Shown one piece after another: positions 42,585-57,178 of a DNA stretch of 64,000 nucleotides. The DNA is from Cedecea neteri. GTDB taxonomy: Bacteria > Pseudomonadota > Gammaproteobacteria > Enterobacterales > Enterobacteriaceae. The notes below the pieces were generated by a model. It saw nothing but the letters and a program-made list of their open reading frames with translations, was not told the DNA's origin and made no database searches. The position numbers and the translations under genes were made by a program. The stretch covers positions 2,108,001 to 2,172,000 of the forward strand of contig NZ_CP009459.1 of the NCBI RefSeq assembly GCF_000758325.1, given 5' to 3'. Numbering within the stretch: the stretch's first letter is position 1; every line of letters starts with the position of its first letter.

Positions 42585-43559
42585 TTATTTATACCCTGCC
42601 ACCGGATGCCGCTGATACGGGGTTTCCAGCTCGGCAATTTCTTCCTGCTTCAACGTTAAATCTACGGCACCCAGTAAATCATCCAGCTGTTCCTGCCTTG
42701 AAGGGCCAATAACAGGCGCGGCAATACCCGGTTTGCTGAGCAGCCAGGCCAGCGCTACCTGCGCGCGTGAAACGCCCTTATCCGCTGCGATATTTGCCAG
42801 CCGCTCGGCGATAAGCGCGTCGTTTTCGTTATTGGTCTGGTACAGCGATTTTCCCACTTCATCCGAGACGGATCTGGCTGTGGTATCTCCCCATGGCCGA
42901 GTCAGCTTGCCGCGCGCGAGAGGGCTCCACGGGATCACCGCAATATTTTCTTTGTAGCACAGCGGGAGCATCTCCAGCTCTTCTTCGCGATAAATCAGGT
43001 TGTAATGATCCTGCATGGTGACAAACCGCGCCCAGCCTGCCTGAGACTGCAAGGCGAGGGCCTGAGCAAACTGATCGCTGCGCATTGAAGAGGCGCCGAT
43101 ATAACGTGCTTTCCCGGCCTTAACCACGTCGTTAAGTGCCTCTAGCGTCTCTTCAATGGGCGTGTTGTAGTCCCAGCGGTGGATTTGCAGTAAATCAACG
43201 TAGTCGGTACCGAGCCGTTTCAGGCTGTCATCAATTGAACGCAGGATCTGTGGGCGGGAGAGGCCCTGAGGTAAATCGCCAACTTTGTTGTAAACCTTAG
43301 TGGCAACCACAACGTCCTGGCGGCGAGCAAAGTCGCTCAGCGCACGACCTAAGATCTCTTCGCTGCTGCCGTCGGAGTAGTTATTTGAGGTGTCGAAGAA
43401 ATTGATGCCGTTTTCCAGCGCATGGCGAATTATCTCCCGGCTGCTCTCTTCGGGAAGCGTCCAGGCATGGCTGCCGCGGTCCGGTTCGCCAAAGGTCATG
43501 CAGCCGAGGCAAAGGCGGGAGACGTTAAGGTCGGTGGTACCTAAAGGATTGTATTGCAC
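42585..43559 (-). CDS. yajO: Aldo-keto reductase YajO
   Basis: NADPH-dependent aldo-keto reductase, 324 residues, same as E. coli YajO, which has been linked to xylulose 5-phosphate to 1-deoxyxylulose conversion and thiamine supply. TIM-barrel family blocks: CLGCMTFGEPDRGSHAWTLP, INFFDTSNNYSDGSSEEI with catalytic Asp and Tyr, VVVATKVYNKV with Lys, LLQIHRWDYNTPIEETL with His, and VIPWSPLARGKLTRPWG. The stop lies two bases after the repeat array. Next to dxs as in E. coli. Confidence 0.95.
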   Translation of the reverse strand: MQYNPLGTTDLNVSRLCLGCMTFGEPDRGSHAWTLPEESSREIIRHALENGINFFDTSNNYSDGSSEEILGRALSDFARRQDVVVATKVYNKVGDLPQGLSRPQILRSIDDSLKRLGTDYVDLLQIHRWDYNTPIEETLEALNDVVKAGKARYIGASSMRSDQFAQALALQSQAGWARFVTMQDHYNLIYREEELEMLPLCYKENIAVIPWSPLARGKLTRPWGDTTARSVSDEVGKSLYQTNNENDALIAERLANIAADKGVSRAQVALAWLLSKPGIAAPVIGPSRQEQLDDLLGAVDLTLKQEEIAELETPYQRHPVAGYK

Positions 43560-43610
43560 GATATCGCTCCTGCTATGTAGGAATATCTATTAAGCATAGC
43601 AGGCCGTACA

Positions 43611-43737
43611 CGTCATCCTTCAAACCACAGCGGTGTTGGCGGCGCTCTCATACCCGAATCACTTACCTAAGTAAGCTCATCGGGATATGTTCACTTGCCG
43701 TCGTGCTGTGGGTTGAATTATTTAGTGTACGGATGAA
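43611..43737. repeat. ERIC element (about 127 bp)
   Basis: Central palindrome CTTACCTAAGTAAG flanked by TACCCGAATCA and TGAGCTTA-type arms (here GCTCATCGGGATATGTTCAC), with outer inverted arms CATCCTTCAAACCACAGC and GCTGTGGGTTGAATTATTTA. These match the enterobacterial ERIC/IRU consensus. It ends just before the dxs stop and fills the yajO-dxs gap. Confidence 0.85.
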
Positions 43738-43738
43738 G

Positions 43739-45601
43739 TTAACTTAGCCAGCTCCGGATCTTAGCTTCGATCCCGGCGGCGTCGAGGCCAATCGCCGCGC
43801 GCGCTTCTTCCTGAGTGCCCTGAGGAATGAAGAAATCAGGCAGGCCGAGGTTAAGCACCGGAACCGGTTTACGGTGTGCCATCAGCACTTCGTTTACGCC
43901 GCTCCCGGCCCCGCCCATAATGGCGTTCTCTTCAATCGTTACCAGAGAGTCGTAGCTGGCAGCAAGTTCGAGAATCAAGGCTTCATCCAGGGGCTTAACA
44001 AAACGCATATCGACCAGCGTGGCGTTCAGCGCTTCGGCTGCCGCGGCGGCTTCCGGCAGCAAAGTGCCGAAGTTGAGCAGCGCAATTTTTTCGCCTTCGC
44101 GTTTCACAACGCCTTTACCTATCGGCAGCTCCGCGAGCGGTTCCAGCTCTGCGCCGGTTCCGGTCCCGCGCGGGTAACGCACGGCACTTGGGCCTGCACT
44201 GTAGTGGTAACCCGTATGCAGCATCTGGCGGCATTCGTTTTCGTCGCTCGGGGTCATGATAACCATGTCCGGGATGCAGCGCAGGAAGGAGATATCAAAA
44301 GCACCCTGGTGCGTCTGGCCGTCAGCGCCGACAATACCGGCGCGGTCGATGGCGAACATCACCGGCAGCTTCTGAATCGCTACGTCGTGAATCACCTGGT
44401 CGTAAGCGCGCTGCAGGAAGGTGGAGTAGATCGCAACCACTGGCTTATAGCCGCCAATCGCCAGGCCCGCAGCGAAGGTCACCGCGTGCTGCTCGGCAAT
44501 CGCGACATCAAAGTACTGGTCAGGATACTGACGCGAGAACTCCACCATGCCAGAGCCTTCGCGCATGGCGGGAGTAATAGCCATCAGCTTGTCATCGTGG
44601 GCTGCGGTTTCGCACAGCCAGTTGCCGAAAATCTTCGAGTAACTCGGCAGGCCACCGGTGCTTTTCGGCAGCGTTCCGCTCTGGGGATCGAACTTCGGTA
44701 CAGCGTGGAAGCTGATCGGATCTTTTTCCGCTGGCGCGTAGCCACGCCCTTTTTTAGTCATGATATGCAGGAACTGCGGGCCTTTCAGGCTGCGCATATT
44801 CTTCAGCGTATTGACCAGACCAATCACGTCGTGGCCATCAATTGGCCCGATGTAGTTAAAGCCGAGTTCTTCAAACAGCGTGCCCGGCACTACCATGCCT
44901 TTGATGTGTTCTTCGGTGCGCTTCAGCAGCTCTTTAATCGGCGGTACGCCTGAGAAGACTTTCTTGCCGCCCTCACGTAACGTCGAATAAAGCTTGCCGG
45001 AAAGCAGCTGCGCCAGATGGTTGTTCAGCGCGCCGACGTTCTCGGAAATCGACATTTCATTGTCGTTAAGCACGACCAGCATGTCCGGGCGAATATCGCC
45101 GGCGTGGTTCATCGCTTCGAAGGCCATCCCGGCGGTAATTGCGCCATCGCCAATTACGCAGACGGTTTTGCGGTCTTTTCCTTCCTTTTCAGCGGCGACG
45201 GCGATCCCGATACCTGCGCTAATGGACGTGGAAGAGTGGCCCACGCTCAGCACGTCGTACTCGCTTTCCGCGCGCCATGGGAACGGATGCAGGCCGCCTT
45301 TCTGGCGAATAGTGCCGATTTTATCGCGGCGGCCGGTCAGAATTTTGTGCGGATAGGCCTGGTGGCCGACGTCCCAGATGAGTTGATCAAACGGCGTGTT
45401 ATAGACGTAGTGCAGCGCCACGGTCAGTTCGACCGTGCCGAGGCCGGAGGCAAAGTGCCCGCTGGAGCGGCTTACGCTGTCGAGCAGATAACGGCGCAGC
45501 TCATCGCAAAGCTTAGGCAAGCTCTCTTTAGGCAGCACTCGCAGATCCGGGCTGGCATCCACCAGAGCGAGGGTCGGGTATTTGGCGATATCAAAACTCA
45601 T
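43739..45601 (-). CDS. dxs: 1-deoxy-D-xylulose-5-phosphate synthase
   Basis: First step of the MEP isoprenoid pathway, also feeding thiamine and pyridoxal: condenses pyruvate and glyceraldehyde 3-phosphate, thiamine diphosphate-dependent. 620 residues, same as E. coli. ThDP motif [22 protein letters not shown] near residue 150, [14 protein letters not shown], and transketolase-like [16 protein letters not shown] with the catalytic Glu near 370. Follows ispA after 29 bases in the xseB-ispA-dxs operon. Confidence 0.98.
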   Translation of the reverse strand: MSFDIAKYPTLALVDASPDLRVLPKESLPKLCDELRRYLLDSVSRSSGHFASGLGTVELTVALHYVYNTPFDQLIWDVGHQAYPHKILTGRRDKIGTIRQKGGLHPFPWRAESEYDVLSVGHSSTSISAGIGIAVAAEKEGKDRKTVCVIGDGAITAGMAFEAMNHAGDIRPDMLVVLNDNEMSISENVGALNNHLAQLLSGKLYSTLREGGKKVFSGVPPIKELLKRTEEHIKGMVVPGTLFEELGFNYIGPIDGHDVIGLVNTLKNMRSLKGPQFLHIMTKKGRGYAPAEKDPISFHAVPKFDPQSGTLPKSTGGLPSYSKIFGNWLCETAAHDDKLMAITPAMREGSGMVEFSRQYPDQYFDVAIAEQHAVTFAAGLAIGGYKPVVAIYSTFLQRAYDQVIHDVAIQKLPVMFAIDRAGIVGADGQTHQGAFDISFLRCIPDMVIMTPSDENECRQMLHTGYHYSAGPSAVRYPRGTGTGAELEPLAELPIGKGVVKREGEKIALLNFGTLLPEAAAAAEALNATLVDMRFVKPLDEALILELAASYDSLVTIEENAIMGGAGSGVNEVLMAHRKPVPVLNLGLPDFFIPQGTQEEARAAIGLDAAGIEAKIRSWLS

Positions 45602-45630
45602 CAGAAATCTAAACTCATCGTTGTTATACG

Positions 45631-46530
45631 TTATTTATCACGGTGGATAATGTAGTTGGCTAACGCTTCCAGTGCCGCCGTGTCCAGCGACAGCCTGGCA
45701 AGTTCGGCCAGAGCCTGCAGTGCTTCCTGATAGAGATCCTGCGCTTTTGCCTGCGCCTGTTCAAGCCCCAGCAGCGCCGGATAGGTACTTTTGCCCAACT
45801 GCTGGTCGGCACCCTGGCGTTTGCCTATCGTGGCGGTATCGCCGACAACGTCCAGAATGTCATCCTGAACCTGGAAAGCGAGGCCGATGCTTGCGGCATA
45901 GCGGTCAAGAATCGGCAGGGCTTTACGGCCTGCTTCACCAGCACTCAGCGCGCCCAAACGAACAGCGGCGCGAATCAATGCCCCGGTTTTATGGCGGTGA
46001 ATGCGCTCCAGGGAAGCCAGGTCAACTTGCTTGCCTTCGGCTTCTAAATCCAGCGCCTGGCCGCCACACATGCCCGCAACGCCGCTCGCGGTGGCGAGTT
46101 CCGAAACCATCGCCAGGCGATCGCTAATGTCAACGCCGGGCATTGGCGCATCACTCAGTATAGAAAACGCCAGCGTTTGCAGGGCATCTCCGGCCAGAAT
46201 GGCATTCTCTTCGCCAAATTTAATGTGGCAGGTCGGCTGTCCGCGACGTAAATCGTCGTTGTCCATGGCCGGTAAATCATCGTGAATCAGGGAATAGGCG
46301 TGAATGCATTCCACTGCCGCAGCAGGAGCGTCGAGCGCTTCGTCGGCGACGCCAAACATTTCTCCGGTGGCGTACACCAGGAACGGACGCAGGCGTTTAC
46401 CGCCCAATAGTGCGCCATAGTGCATCGCTTCAACCAGTGGACTGTTCTGAAACGGCAGCGGTGCCAGGAAGCGTGTAATAGCGTCGTTAACCCGTACAAC
46501 GTGGGCCTGAAGCTGTTGATTAAAATCCAT
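45631..46530 (-). CDS. ispA: Farnesyl diphosphate synthase
   Basis: Condenses isopentenyl diphosphate with dimethylallyl and geranyl diphosphates to give C15, cytoplasmic. 299 residues, same as E. coli. First aspartate motif [19 protein letters not shown], second motif [15 protein letters not shown]. Starts one base after the xseB stop, so the two are coupled. Confidence 0.97.
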   Translation of the reverse strand: MDFNQQLQAHVVRVNDAITRFLAPLPFQNSPLVEAMHYGALLGGKRLRPFLVYATGEMFGVADEALDAPAAAVECIHAYSLIHDDLPAMDNDDLRRGQPTCHIKFGEENAILAGDALQTLAFSILSDAPMPGVDISDRLAMVSELATASGVAGMCGGQALDLEAEGKQVDLASLERIHRHKTGALIRAAVRLGALSAGEAGRKALPILDRYAASIGLAFQVQDDILDVVGDTATIGKRQGADQQLGKSTYPALLGLEQAQAKAQDLYQEALQALAELARLSLDTAALEALANYIIHRDK

Positions 46531-46531
46531 A

Positions 46532-46774
46532 TTACTCGGCGCCCGGGGTAAAGGGAGTCAGAGGGGCGTCTTCGCTGTCGCTCAGTAAGATCTGTACGCG
46601 CTGCTCTGCCTGCTGGAGTTTCACTTGCCCCTGGCGAGCCAGCTGCACGCCGCGCTCAAATTCGTTTAACGCCTCTTCAAGGGCGAGGTCGCCGCTTTCC
46701 AGACGAGTAACTATTTGCTCCAGTTCGACCAGTGCGGTTTCGAAGCTGGCCGTAGATTCGGTTTTTTTCGGCAT
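46532..46774 (-). CDS. xseB: Exodeoxyribonuclease VII small subunit
   Basis: 80-residue helical subunit that joins XseA to degrade single-stranded DNA from either end. Same length as E. coli. Conserved [20 protein letters not shown] and [19 protein letters not shown]. First gene of the operon with ispA and dxs, divergent from thiI. Confidence 0.96.
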   Translation of the reverse strand: MPKKTESTASFETALVELEQIVTRLESGDLALEEALNEFERGVQLARQGQVKLQQAEQRVQILLSDSEDAPLTPFTPGAE

Positions 46775-46995
46775 GGTGAATGTCTGACTCTGTTTTAATT
46801 CGACGCCGACATGGTAGCGGAGTCAATGTGATTATCAAGCTAGCTCGTACAAGTCGGTTAAGGTGCGCAGTCTTTGTGGGATGGTGATATACTTGCGCGC
46901 CTCGGATGCAGGTGGCATGACGCCGCTGCAAGTACTTCTTTCTATGCCCGTGTGCTGCGCAGCCAGCCCGGCTGACTAAACGAACCCTTACCGCC

Positions 46996-48444
46996 ATGAA
47001 GTTTATCATTAAATTGTTCCCGGAAATCACCATCAAGAGCCAATCTGTGCGCATACGCTTTATTAAGATGCTCACCGGGAATATTCGTAACGTTTTAAAA
47101 CACTACGATGAGAGCCTGGCGGTTGTTCGCCACTGGGACAATATTGAAGTTCGCGCCAAAGATGAAAACCAGCGTATTGCCATTCGTGAAGCGCTGACCC
47201 GCATTCCGGGTATCCACCACATTCTTGAAGTTGAAGATGTGCCGTACACCGACATGCACAACATTTTTGAGCAAGCGCTGGAGCTGTACCGCGACAAACT
47301 GGAAGGTAAGAGCTTCTGCGTGCGCGTAAAACGCCGTGGCAAACACGAATTCAGCTCCATTGAAGTTGAGCGCTACGTTGGCGGCGGCCTGAATCAGCAC
47401 ATCGAATCTGCGCGCGTTAAGCTCAACGATCCGGACGTGACGGTTAACCTTGAGATCGAAAACGATCGTCTGCTGCTGGTTAAAGGTCGTTATGAAGGCA
47501 TCGGCGGTTTCCCTATCGGGACTCAGGAAGACGTGCTGTCGCTGATATCCGGTGGTTTCGACTCCGGCGTTTCGAGCTACATGCTGATGCGCCGCGGCTG
47601 CCGCGTGCATTATTGCTTCTTTAACCTGGGCGGTGCTGCCCATGAGATCGGCGTTAAGCAGGTGGCTCATTACCTGTGGAACCGCTTCGGCAGTTCCCAC
47701 CGTGTGCGCTTTGTCGCCATTAACTTTGAGCCAGTGGTAGGCGAGATCCTGGAGAAAGTCGAAGACGGGCAGATGGGCGTGGTGCTGAAACGTATGTTTG
47801 TGCGTGCCGCCTCTCAGGTTGCCGAGCGCTATGGCGTTCAGGCGCTGGTGACCGGTGAAGCGTTAGGCCAGGTGTCCAGCCAGACGCTGACCAACCTGCG
47901 CCTGATCGACAACGTTTCTGATACGCTGATTCTGCGTCCGCTGATCTCCCACGACAAAGAACACATCATCGATCTGGCCCGTGAAATCGGTACCGCTGAT
48001 TTTGCTCGCACTATGCCTGAGTATTGCGGCGTGATCTCGAAAAGCCCGACCGTGAAAGCGGTGAAGGCGAAGATTGAGGAAGAAGAGCAGAAGTTTGACT
48101 TCTCGATTCTGGATCGCGTGGTTGCCGAGGCGACCAATATCGATATCCGCGATATTGCGACCCAGACGAAGCAGGAAGTCGAGGAGGTCGAAACGGTTAA
48201 TGCGTTTGGTGCCAACGAGGTATTGCTGGACATTCGCTCCAACGACGAAGTCGATGAGAAACCTTTTGCGCTGGAAGGCGTTGAGGTTGTGGCGCTGCCG
48301 TTCTACAAGCTGAGCACTAAGTTCGGCGATCTCGACCAGAGCAAAACTTACCTGCTGTGGTGCGAGCGTGGCGTGATGAGCCGCCTGCAGGCGCTGTATC
48401 TGAGCGAGCAGGGCTTTAAGAATATTAAGGTTTACCGCCCGTAA
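46996..48444 (+). CDS. thiI: tRNA 4-thiouridylation / thiazole sulfurtransferase ThiI
   Basis: Carries sulfur from IscS to uridine 8 of tRNA and, in enterics, to ThiS for thiazole synthesis. 482 residues, same as E. coli. N-terminal ferredoxin-like and THUMP domains (about 1-165), PP-loop [19 protein letters not shown] near 182, and a C-terminal rhodanese domain with the catalytic Cys in [17 protein letters not shown]. This rhodanese extension is the form linked to thiamine synthesis. Confidence 0.98.
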   Translation: MKFIIKLFPEITIKSQSVRIRFIKMLTGNIRNVLKHYDESLAVVRHWDNIEVRAKDENQRIAIREALTRIPGIHHILEVEDVPYTDMHNIFEQALELYRDKLEGKSFCVRVKRRGKHEFSSIEVERYVGGGLNQHIESARVKLNDPDVTVNLEIENDRLLLVKGRYEGIGGFPIGTQEDVLSLISGGFDSGVSSYMLMRRGCRVHYCFFNLGGAAHEIGVKQVAHYLWNRFGSSHRVRFVAINFEPVVGEILEKVEDGQMGVVLKRMFVRAASQVAERYGVQALVTGEALGQVSSQTLTNLRLIDNVSDTLILRPLISHDKEHIIDLAREIGTADFARTMPEYCGVISKSPTVKAVKAKIEEEEQKFDFSILDRVVAEATNIDIRDIATQTKQEVEEVETVNAFGANEVLLDIRSNDEVDEKPFALEGVEVVALPFYKLSTKFGDLDQSKTYLLWCERGVMSRLQALYLSEQGFKNIKVYRP

Positions 48445-48451
48445 AGGACTG

Positions 48452-48613
48452 ACCCTTACCCCGGCCCTCTCCCTAAAAGGGAGAGGGAGAATTCAGGGGA
48501 AGTGCTCTATCCCTTTTAGAAAGAGAGTTCTGATTAGCTCGATTTCTCGAAAGAAGAGGGAGTGCACAGTCCTGGTTCCCTCGCCCCTTTGGGGAGAGGG
48601 TTAGGGTGAGGGG
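48452..48613. repeat. REP-like cluster (thiI-yajL)
   Basis: Left element ACCCTTACCCCGGCCCTCTC with AAAAGGGAGAGGG, a degenerate middle stem around 48505-48530, and right element CCCTCGCCCCTTTGGGGAGA ending GGTTAGGGTGAGGGG. It lies between the convergent thiI and yajL ends. Confidence 0.85.
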
Positions 48614-48616
48614 CTC

Positions 48617-49213
48617 TTACTGGTAATCCCTGAAGCTATAAATCCCTGCCGCCAGCACCAGCTGCTGCGACACTTCATGAGCTTTTTCGCGGCTCACCAA
48701 CAAATCGATAATCTTCAGTGCAAAATCAATCGCGGTTCCTGGCCCCTGGCTGGTGAGCAGGTTGACTCGTGGATCCCAGACGACGCGTTTATCCTGCCAT
48801 TGCCCTTCGGGAATGGTGTCCTTCAGGCCAGGGAAACCGGTCATGTTACCTATCGGGAACAGCTCATGCGGGACCAGAACCGTGCCCGCCGCCGCGCAAA
48901 TGGCAGCAACGATTCTGCCCGACAGATGAAACTGACGCACGGTCTCGACCAACAGCGGGCTGTCGCGGAAGCATTCGGCACCTTTCAGGCCACCAGGGAG
49001 CACTACGATGTCAAAATCGCCGTCGGCCACTTCAACCAGTGGTGCATCCGCCAGTAATTTCACGCCACGTGAGCAAACAATTTTCAGGTCGCCGTCGGGG
49101 GCAACGCTTGCCGTCGTCACCTTGATCCCGGCGCGAACCAGCAGATCGATAGTGGTAACCGCTTCGGTCTCTTCAGTGCCAGGTGCCAGGCAGACCAGCG
49201 CTTGTGCGCTCAT
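48617..49213 (-). CDS. yajL: DJ-1/PfpI family chaperone YajL
   Basis: DJ-1 superfamily protein; in E. coli reported as a covalent chaperone and protein deglycase, roles still debated. 198 residues against 196. DJ-1 elements: [20 protein letters not shown] with the acidic partner residue, [15 protein letters not shown], and the reactive Cys in [21 protein letters not shown] at 49213 gives the family start [12 protein letters not shown]. Its first 41 bases overlap the end of panE, as in related enterics. Confidence 0.95.
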   Translation of the reverse strand: MSAQALVCLAPGTEETEAVTTIDLLVRAGIKVTTASVAPDGDLKIVCSRGVKLLADAPLVEVADGDFDIVVLPGGLKGAECFRDSPLLVETVRQFHLSGRIVAAICAAAGTVLVPHELFPIGNMTGFPGLKDTIPEGQWQDKRVVWDPRVNLLTSQGPGTAIDFALKIIDLLVSREKAHEVSQQLVLAAGIYSFRDYQ

Positions 49214-50090
49214 ATTTATTCTCCTTACGTTTAACCTGCTCATAGAGCCGGGCATTCACCGGCACAGGGACGCCGTGAGCTCTCGCTCTGCGCAGCAGGT
49301 AGCCGGTGATATAGTCAATTTCCGTGTGGCGCTCCAGGCGGATGTCCTGCAGCATCGATGAGGTATTTTCAGCCGTGCTTTCAATCACCTGCCCGACATA
49401 ATCCAGCAAACTTTCGGGTGAGGTATGATGGCCCTCGCGCGTCATCACCTGGGCCACTTCCTCACAAATGCTGGCCACCTCATCGGGATGATGCTTCAGC
49501 TCGCCGTTCGTGCAGTTATACAGCGCGGTCAGCGGGTTTATCACGCAGTTTACCGCAAGCTTGTTCCAGCTCGCCGGCTGGATATTGTTGTGCCAGGCCA
49601 CATCGGGCAGCGCGGCATGGAGTATATCGGCAAGGTAGCTGAAGTCGCTGGCTTTTGCGTTCCCCGGGCCAACGTGAGTGATGCCGGAAGCGACGTGCAC
49701 AATCACGTTTCCGTCTCTTTTGGCCGCCTGAGTAGTTAACCCGAGTAACAAAGGTTGGGGCAGGCCACTTAGCTCATCCAGCGTGCCCATCCCGTTATGC
49801 AGCAGCAATATCGGGCAGCCCGAAGGAAGTTGGGCCGCCAAAGTGCGCACGGCATCGGAAACCTGCCACGCTTTGAGCGTTACTAACAGCAGGTCGCTGG
49901 TGGCGAGAAATTCGGGATCGTTAGCCGTGAAGGACTCGTTAAAGACGCTGCCATCGGTGTTATCGAGCAGATTGACGTGGCAATACGGCTGCGGCACACG
50001 CAGCCAGCCCTGAAGCTCATGCCCTTGCTTGTGAAGTGCGGTCAACCAGAGCTGACCCAGCGCACCGCAACCCAGCACGGTGATTTTCAT
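49173..50090 (-). CDS. panE: 2-dehydropantoate 2-reductase
   Basis: NADPH-dependent reduction of ketopantoate to pantoate, for coenzyme A. 305 residues (303 in E. coli). Rossmann motif [20 protein letters not shown], catalytic Lys in [21 protein letters not shown], and substrate-binding Asn/Glu residues later ([16 protein letters not shown]). It overlaps yajL, so the two are probably one transcript. Divergent from yajQ. Confidence 0.96.
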   Translation of the reverse strand: MKITVLGCGALGQLWLTALHKQGHELQGWLRVPQPYCHVNLLDNTDGSVFNESFTANDPEFLATSDLLLVTLKAWQVSDAVRTLAAQLPSGCPILLLHNGMGTLDELSGLPQPLLLGLTTQAAKRDGNVIVHVASGITHVGPGNAKASDFSYLADILHAALPDVAWHNNIQPASWNKLAVNCVINPLTALYNCTNGELKHHPDEVASICEEVAQVMTREGHHTSPESLLDYVGQVIESTAENTSSMLQDIRLERHTEIDYITGYLLRRARAHGVPVPVNARLYEQVKRKENKYERTSAGLPGTWH

Positions 50091-50230
50091 TATTGCCTCC
50101 CCATTCGCACACTACGCGAATGCTAAACTTACTTTCTATTATAGCGTTATCGGCTTCCCGGCTCTTTAACAGGTTGTTTTGCGCAGCCCAGCGGGTATTA
50201 TGCAACGCAAACCAGAGAGGGAGAAAACAC

Positions 50231-50722
50231 ATGCCATCTTTTGATATCGTTTCTGAAATCGACCTGCAGGAAGTAAACAACGCGGTAGAGAACGCCGAGC
50301 GCGAGCTGGCGACCCGTTTTGACTTCCGCAACGTGCCGGCAAGCTTTGAGCTGAATGAAAAAAATCAGACCATCAAAGTTGCCAGCGAATCTGACTTCCA
50401 GGTAAACCAGCTGCTGGATATCCTGCGCGCCAAGCTGCTTAAGCGCGGCATCGAAGGCAGCTCTATTGATGTGCCTGAAGAGTTTGTTCACAGCGGCAAA
50501 ACCTGGAGCGTGGAAGCTAAGCTGAAACAGGGTATTGAAGCAAGCGTTGCTAAGAAAATCATTAAGCTGATTAAAGACAGCAAGCTGAAGGTTCAGACCC
50601 AGATTCAGGGTGAAGAGATCCGCGTGACGGGTAAAGCTCGCGATGATTTACAGGCCGTAATGGCGCTGATTCGTGGCGGCAATCTGGGGCAGCCGTTCCA
50701 GTTTAAGAACTTCCGCGACTGA
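50231..50722 (+). CDS. yajQ: YajQ family nucleotide-binding protein
   Basis: 163 residues, same as E. coli YajQ. Two ferredoxin-like domains: [20 protein letters not shown] and [20 protein letters not shown] first, [19 protein letters not shown] later. Binds RNA or nucleotides, and a homologue in Xanthomonas senses cyclic di-GMP. A strong GAGAGGGAGAAAACAC site sits before ATG 50231; a longer upstream reading has no similarity. Confidence 0.95.
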   Translation: MPSFDIVSEIDLQEVNNAVENAERELATRFDFRNVPASFELNEKNQTIKVASESDFQVNQLLDILRAKLLKRGIEGSSIDVPEEFVHSGKTWSVEAKLKQGIEASVAKKIIKLIKDSKLKVQTQIQGEEIRVTGKARDDLQAVMALIRGGNLGQPFQFKNFRD

Positions 50723-50726
50723 TCTA

Positions 50727-50790
50727 TTCCCTCTCCTTAAAAAGAGAGGGGATGCTGCTTAATCCCTCACCGCATCAGGTGAGGGATGTT
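50727..50790. terminator. REP-like stem plus convergent terminator (yajQ-yajR)
   Basis: A CCCTCTCCTTAAAAAGAGAG stem related to the REP-like family is followed by ATCCCTCAC, eight-base loop, GTGAGGGAT and GTTTTAT. The second stem probably ends both yajQ and, less well, yajR. Confidence 0.65.
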
Positions 50791-52152
50791 TTATCCTTTT
50801 ACCACCTGCTCAATCTCATATCTGTTTGTCAGCTTGCTGTCGATTTTGACATACGCGCTGCGTTCTTCCGGAATGATATTCGCTTCACTCACGCCTGGCT
50901 GAGCCAGTAATCTTTCACGCAAATGCTCGTCGTTCGCGCTGCTTTCCGGCAGCTCAATGCGCAGGCTGCTGACGTAAGGCGGCTCCTGCATTGTCCAACT
51001 GACGAACAGCCAGACCATCGCCAGCACCGCGCCTGCCAGGAAGACAGTTTGCGAATCAAACAGCCCGTTCAGCCAGCCGCCTAGCGATCCGCCGATGGCT
51101 ACGCCGATAAACTGGCTGGTGGAGTAGATGCCCATGGCGGTGCCTTTGTAGCCCGCCGGAGATTCTTTGCTGATAAGTGAAGGCAGAATCGCTTCCATCA
51201 GGTTAAAGGCGAGGAAGAATAGCTGCACGCCAATCACCAGATCCCAGAAGTGTGGGCCCGCGCCCCAAAGCACGATCTCGGCAACCAGAAGTACCGCTAC
51301 GCAGCCCACAAAGACGTGCTTCATGCGGCGTTTAACTTCGGCATAAATAATGAAGGGTACGACCGAAACAAACGAAATCAGCATGGTGCAGAGATAGACT
51401 TTCCAGTGCTGAGCCGCCGGAAAGCCTGCTTGTTCAAGCTGGCCCGGCAGGGCGACAAAGGTGGACATCAGCATGATATGCAGGCACATGATGCCGAAAT
51501 TCAGCTTCAGCAGCTTCGGCTCCATCATCACCTTGCGGAAGCAGCCTTTGACCATTCCCGACTCGCGGTTAAGCACGTGCGTTTTGGTATTCGGGACCAG
51601 CCAAATCGTAATCAAAATGCCGCAGGTGGCTAAGACAGCAATCATCCAGAACAGCGCCTGCAGGCCAAGCGCCTGAGTAATGATCGGGCCGAGCACCATT
51701 GCGATGGCGAACGTTACCCCGAAGCTGACGCCGATAAAGGCCATCGCTTTGGTTCGATTCTGTTCACGGGTTAGATCGGAGAGTAGCGCCATGACAGCGG
51801 CGGCGATTGCGCCGGAGCCCTGCAGCGCACGGCCTAAAATGACGCCCCAAATGGAGTCGCTCAGCGCGGCAATAACGCTGCCGAGCACAAAGATAGCCAA
51901 CCCGCCAACGATAAGCGGCTTGCGGCCAATACGGTCAGAAAGCAGGCCGAAAGGGATCTGGAAGACGGCCTGAGCCAGGCCATATATGCCGATCGCCAGG
52001 CCGATGAGCGCTTCGCTTGCGCCCTGCAGCGCCATACCCCAGGTGGTAAGAACCGGCAATACCATAAACATACCCAGCATGCGCAGGGAAAAGACAGTGC
52101 CTAAACCCCACGTCGCACGCAGCTCGACGGGCGTCATTTTGTAATCGTTCAT
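50791..52152 (-). CDS. yajR: MFS transporter YajR
   Basis: Inner-membrane transporter, 453-454 residues, 12 helices plus a C-terminal cytoplasmic YAM domain with ferredoxin-like fold (about 390-454; YVSSLRIELPESS, SAYVKIDSKLTNRYEIEQV). MFS motif A FGLLSDRIGRKPLIVGG between helices 2 and 3. Substrate unknown. ATG at 52152 after GAGGTGGTA matches the E. coli start MNDYKMTP. Confidence 0.95.
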   Translation of the reverse strand: MNDYKMTPVELRATWGLGTVFSLRMLGMFMVLPVLTTWGMALQGASEALIGLAIGIYGLAQAVFQIPFGLLSDRIGRKPLIVGGLAIFVLGSVIAALSDSIWGVILGRALQGSGAIAAAVMALLSDLTREQNRTKAMAFIGVSFGVTFAIAMVLGPIITQALGLQALFWMIAVLATCGILITIWLVPNTKTHVLNRESGMVKGCFRKVMMEPKLLKLNFGIMCLHIMLMSTFVALPGQLEQAGFPAAQHWKVYLCTMLISFVSVVPFIIYAEVKRRMKHVFVGCVAVLLVAEIVLWGAGPHFWDLVIGVQLFFLAFNLMEAILPSLISKESPAGYKGTAMGIYSTSQFIGVAIGGSLGGWLNGLFDSQTVFLAGAVLAMVWLFVSWTMQEPPYVSSLRIELPESSANDEHLRERLLAQPGVSEANIIPEERSAYVKIDSKLTNRYEIEQVVKG

Positions 52153-52258
52153 TACCACCTCAGATAAAAAGTCGGCCTTAGTGTAGTGCGAGGGCAGGGG
52201 AGGGTAAATCGTTAGTTATTTAGCAGATATTACAGGGCAGGTGCTTTGATGATACTGA

Positions 52259-52288
52259 TAAAAAAGGGCACCGAGGTGCCCTTTTATG
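52259..52288 (-). terminator. Terminator of the cyo operon
   Basis: Read on the minus strand: GGGCACC, TC loop, GGTGCCC, then six T. It lies 12 bases after the cyoE stop. Confidence 0.85.
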
Positions 52289-52299
52289 CTTTTCGCGAC

Positions 52300-53187
52300 T
52301 TACCAGACGTAAGTCAGCAGATTATGTGAGTCTGGCACCATAAAATCGACCGACATCATGACGCTCAGCGAGGTAATGGCCACGATAGAGAAGATGAACA
52401 GCTTGCGCGCCCAGACCTTATCGTCTTCCACTTTATAGCCCCGCAGCGCCATGCCCAGCCACCAGACGCTGACCGCCGCGGCGACGATCAGGTATTTGTA
52501 TCCGGCATAGCCGCCCAGAGAAAGCATCAGCGTCGCCACCGCAAAAGCGATGATGTACAGCGTGATGTGGTTCTTGGCGACGGAAATGCCTTTTACCACT
52601 GGCAGTACCGGAATATTGGCGGCCTGGTAATCTTTAAAGCGGAAGATGGCAATCGCGTACGAGTGCGGCATCTGCCACAGGCTAAAGATAGCCAGCAGGA
52701 TAGCGGCACCGGTGTCGAACTCGTTGGTCACGGCACAGTAGCCGATAACCGGAGGAGCCGCACCGGACAGGCTGCCGATGAGCGTGCCGTAGACCGAGTG
52801 GCGTTTCATGTAGAGGCTATACACCCCGACATACACCACGAAGCCCATCACGGCCAGCCACATCGCCAGCGGATTAGCACCAAACCACAGCAGCATGAAG
52901 CCAGCAATACCCAACACGGTGGCGTACACCAGCGAAATTTTCGGTGAAATCAGGCCTTTAACCAGCACCCGATTTTTTGTTCTCTCCATTTTCTGGTCGA
53001 TGTCGCGGTCGATAAAGTTGTTGTAAACACAACCTGATGCGACCACCAGTGATACGCCAACCAGCGTGTAGAGGAACAGCGGGTAATTAATGCTGCCCTT
53101 CGAGGCCAGTAAAAATCCCCCAATGACAGAAATTAAATTACCGAAAATAATTCCTGGTTTCGTTACTTGCAGGTATTGCTTAATCAT
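52300..53187 (-). CDS. cyoE: Protoheme IX farnesyltransferase (heme O synthase)
   Basis: UbiA-type inner-membrane prenyltransferase that adds farnesyl to protoheme, giving heme O for the bo3 oxidase. 295 residues, seven to nine helices. First Asp motif [18 protein letters not shown] and second conserved loop [28 protein letters not shown] at 53187 gives [17 protein letters not shown]. Last gene of the cyo operon. Farnesyl diphosphate comes from IspA, also in this window. Confidence 0.97.
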   Translation of the reverse strand: MIKQYLQVTKPGIIFGNLISVIGGFLLASKGSINYPLFLYTLVGVSLVVASGCVYNNFIDRDIDQKMERTKNRVLVKGLISPKISLVYATVLGIAGFMLLWFGANPLAMWLAVMGFVVYVGVYSLYMKRHSVYGTLIGSLSGAAPPVIGYCAVTNEFDTGAAILLAIFSLWQMPHSYAIAIFRFKDYQAANIPVLPVVKGISVAKNHITLYIIAFAVATLMLSLGGYAGYKYLIVAAAVSVWWLGMALRGYKVEDDKVWARKLFIFSIVAITSLSVMMSVDFMVPDSHNLLTYVW

Positions 53188-53198
53188 ACATGCCGCTC

Positions 53199-53527
53199 TT
53201 AGTGAACCATCATGTTCAGGTTGAGGTTCCACATAATCCAGATCGAGCCAATCACCAGAATGGCAATAATCAGCACCGTAAAGGCGAAGGCCACCAGGTT
53301 CCAGCGCTCACTCGACGAGGTGTTCAGATGCAGGAAGCACACGAGGTGCACCAGAATCTGGACGACTGCAGTCACCAGGATCACGGCAAGCATGGTGCCG
53401 TGAGAGGCCGTGCCTTCCATTACAATCCAGAACGGGATAGCCGTCAGGATGATAGACAGGATAAAACCTGTCATGTAGGTCTTCACGCTACCGTGGTGGG
53501 CGCCGCTATGTTCAGTTGAATGACTCA

Positions 53528-53528
<1 letters not shown>
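53199..53528 (-). CDS. cyoD: Cytochrome bo3 ubiquinol oxidase subunit IV
   Basis: Small inner-membrane subunit, 109 residues, three helices (about 18-36, 45-65, 78-100), with [20 protein letters not shown]. It helps assemble the CuB site. Its ATG overlaps the cyoC stop by one base (TAATG). Confidence 0.96.
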
Positions 53529-57099
<3,571 letters not shown>

Positions 57100-57149
57100 T
57101 TAACGACCTCAATTCCAGGGAGCTCTATTGTCGTTTAAAGTGTGCCGGC

Positions 57150-57178
57150 ATTTTACGGGAAGGTTACATTACTGTAAA
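57150..57178 (-). promoter_or_regulatory. sigma-70 promoter of the cyo operon
   Basis: On the minus strand: TTTACA, 17 bases, TAAAAT. Both hexamers are close to consensus with ideal spacing. Transcription would begin about 45 bases before the cyoA ATG. Confidence 0.75.
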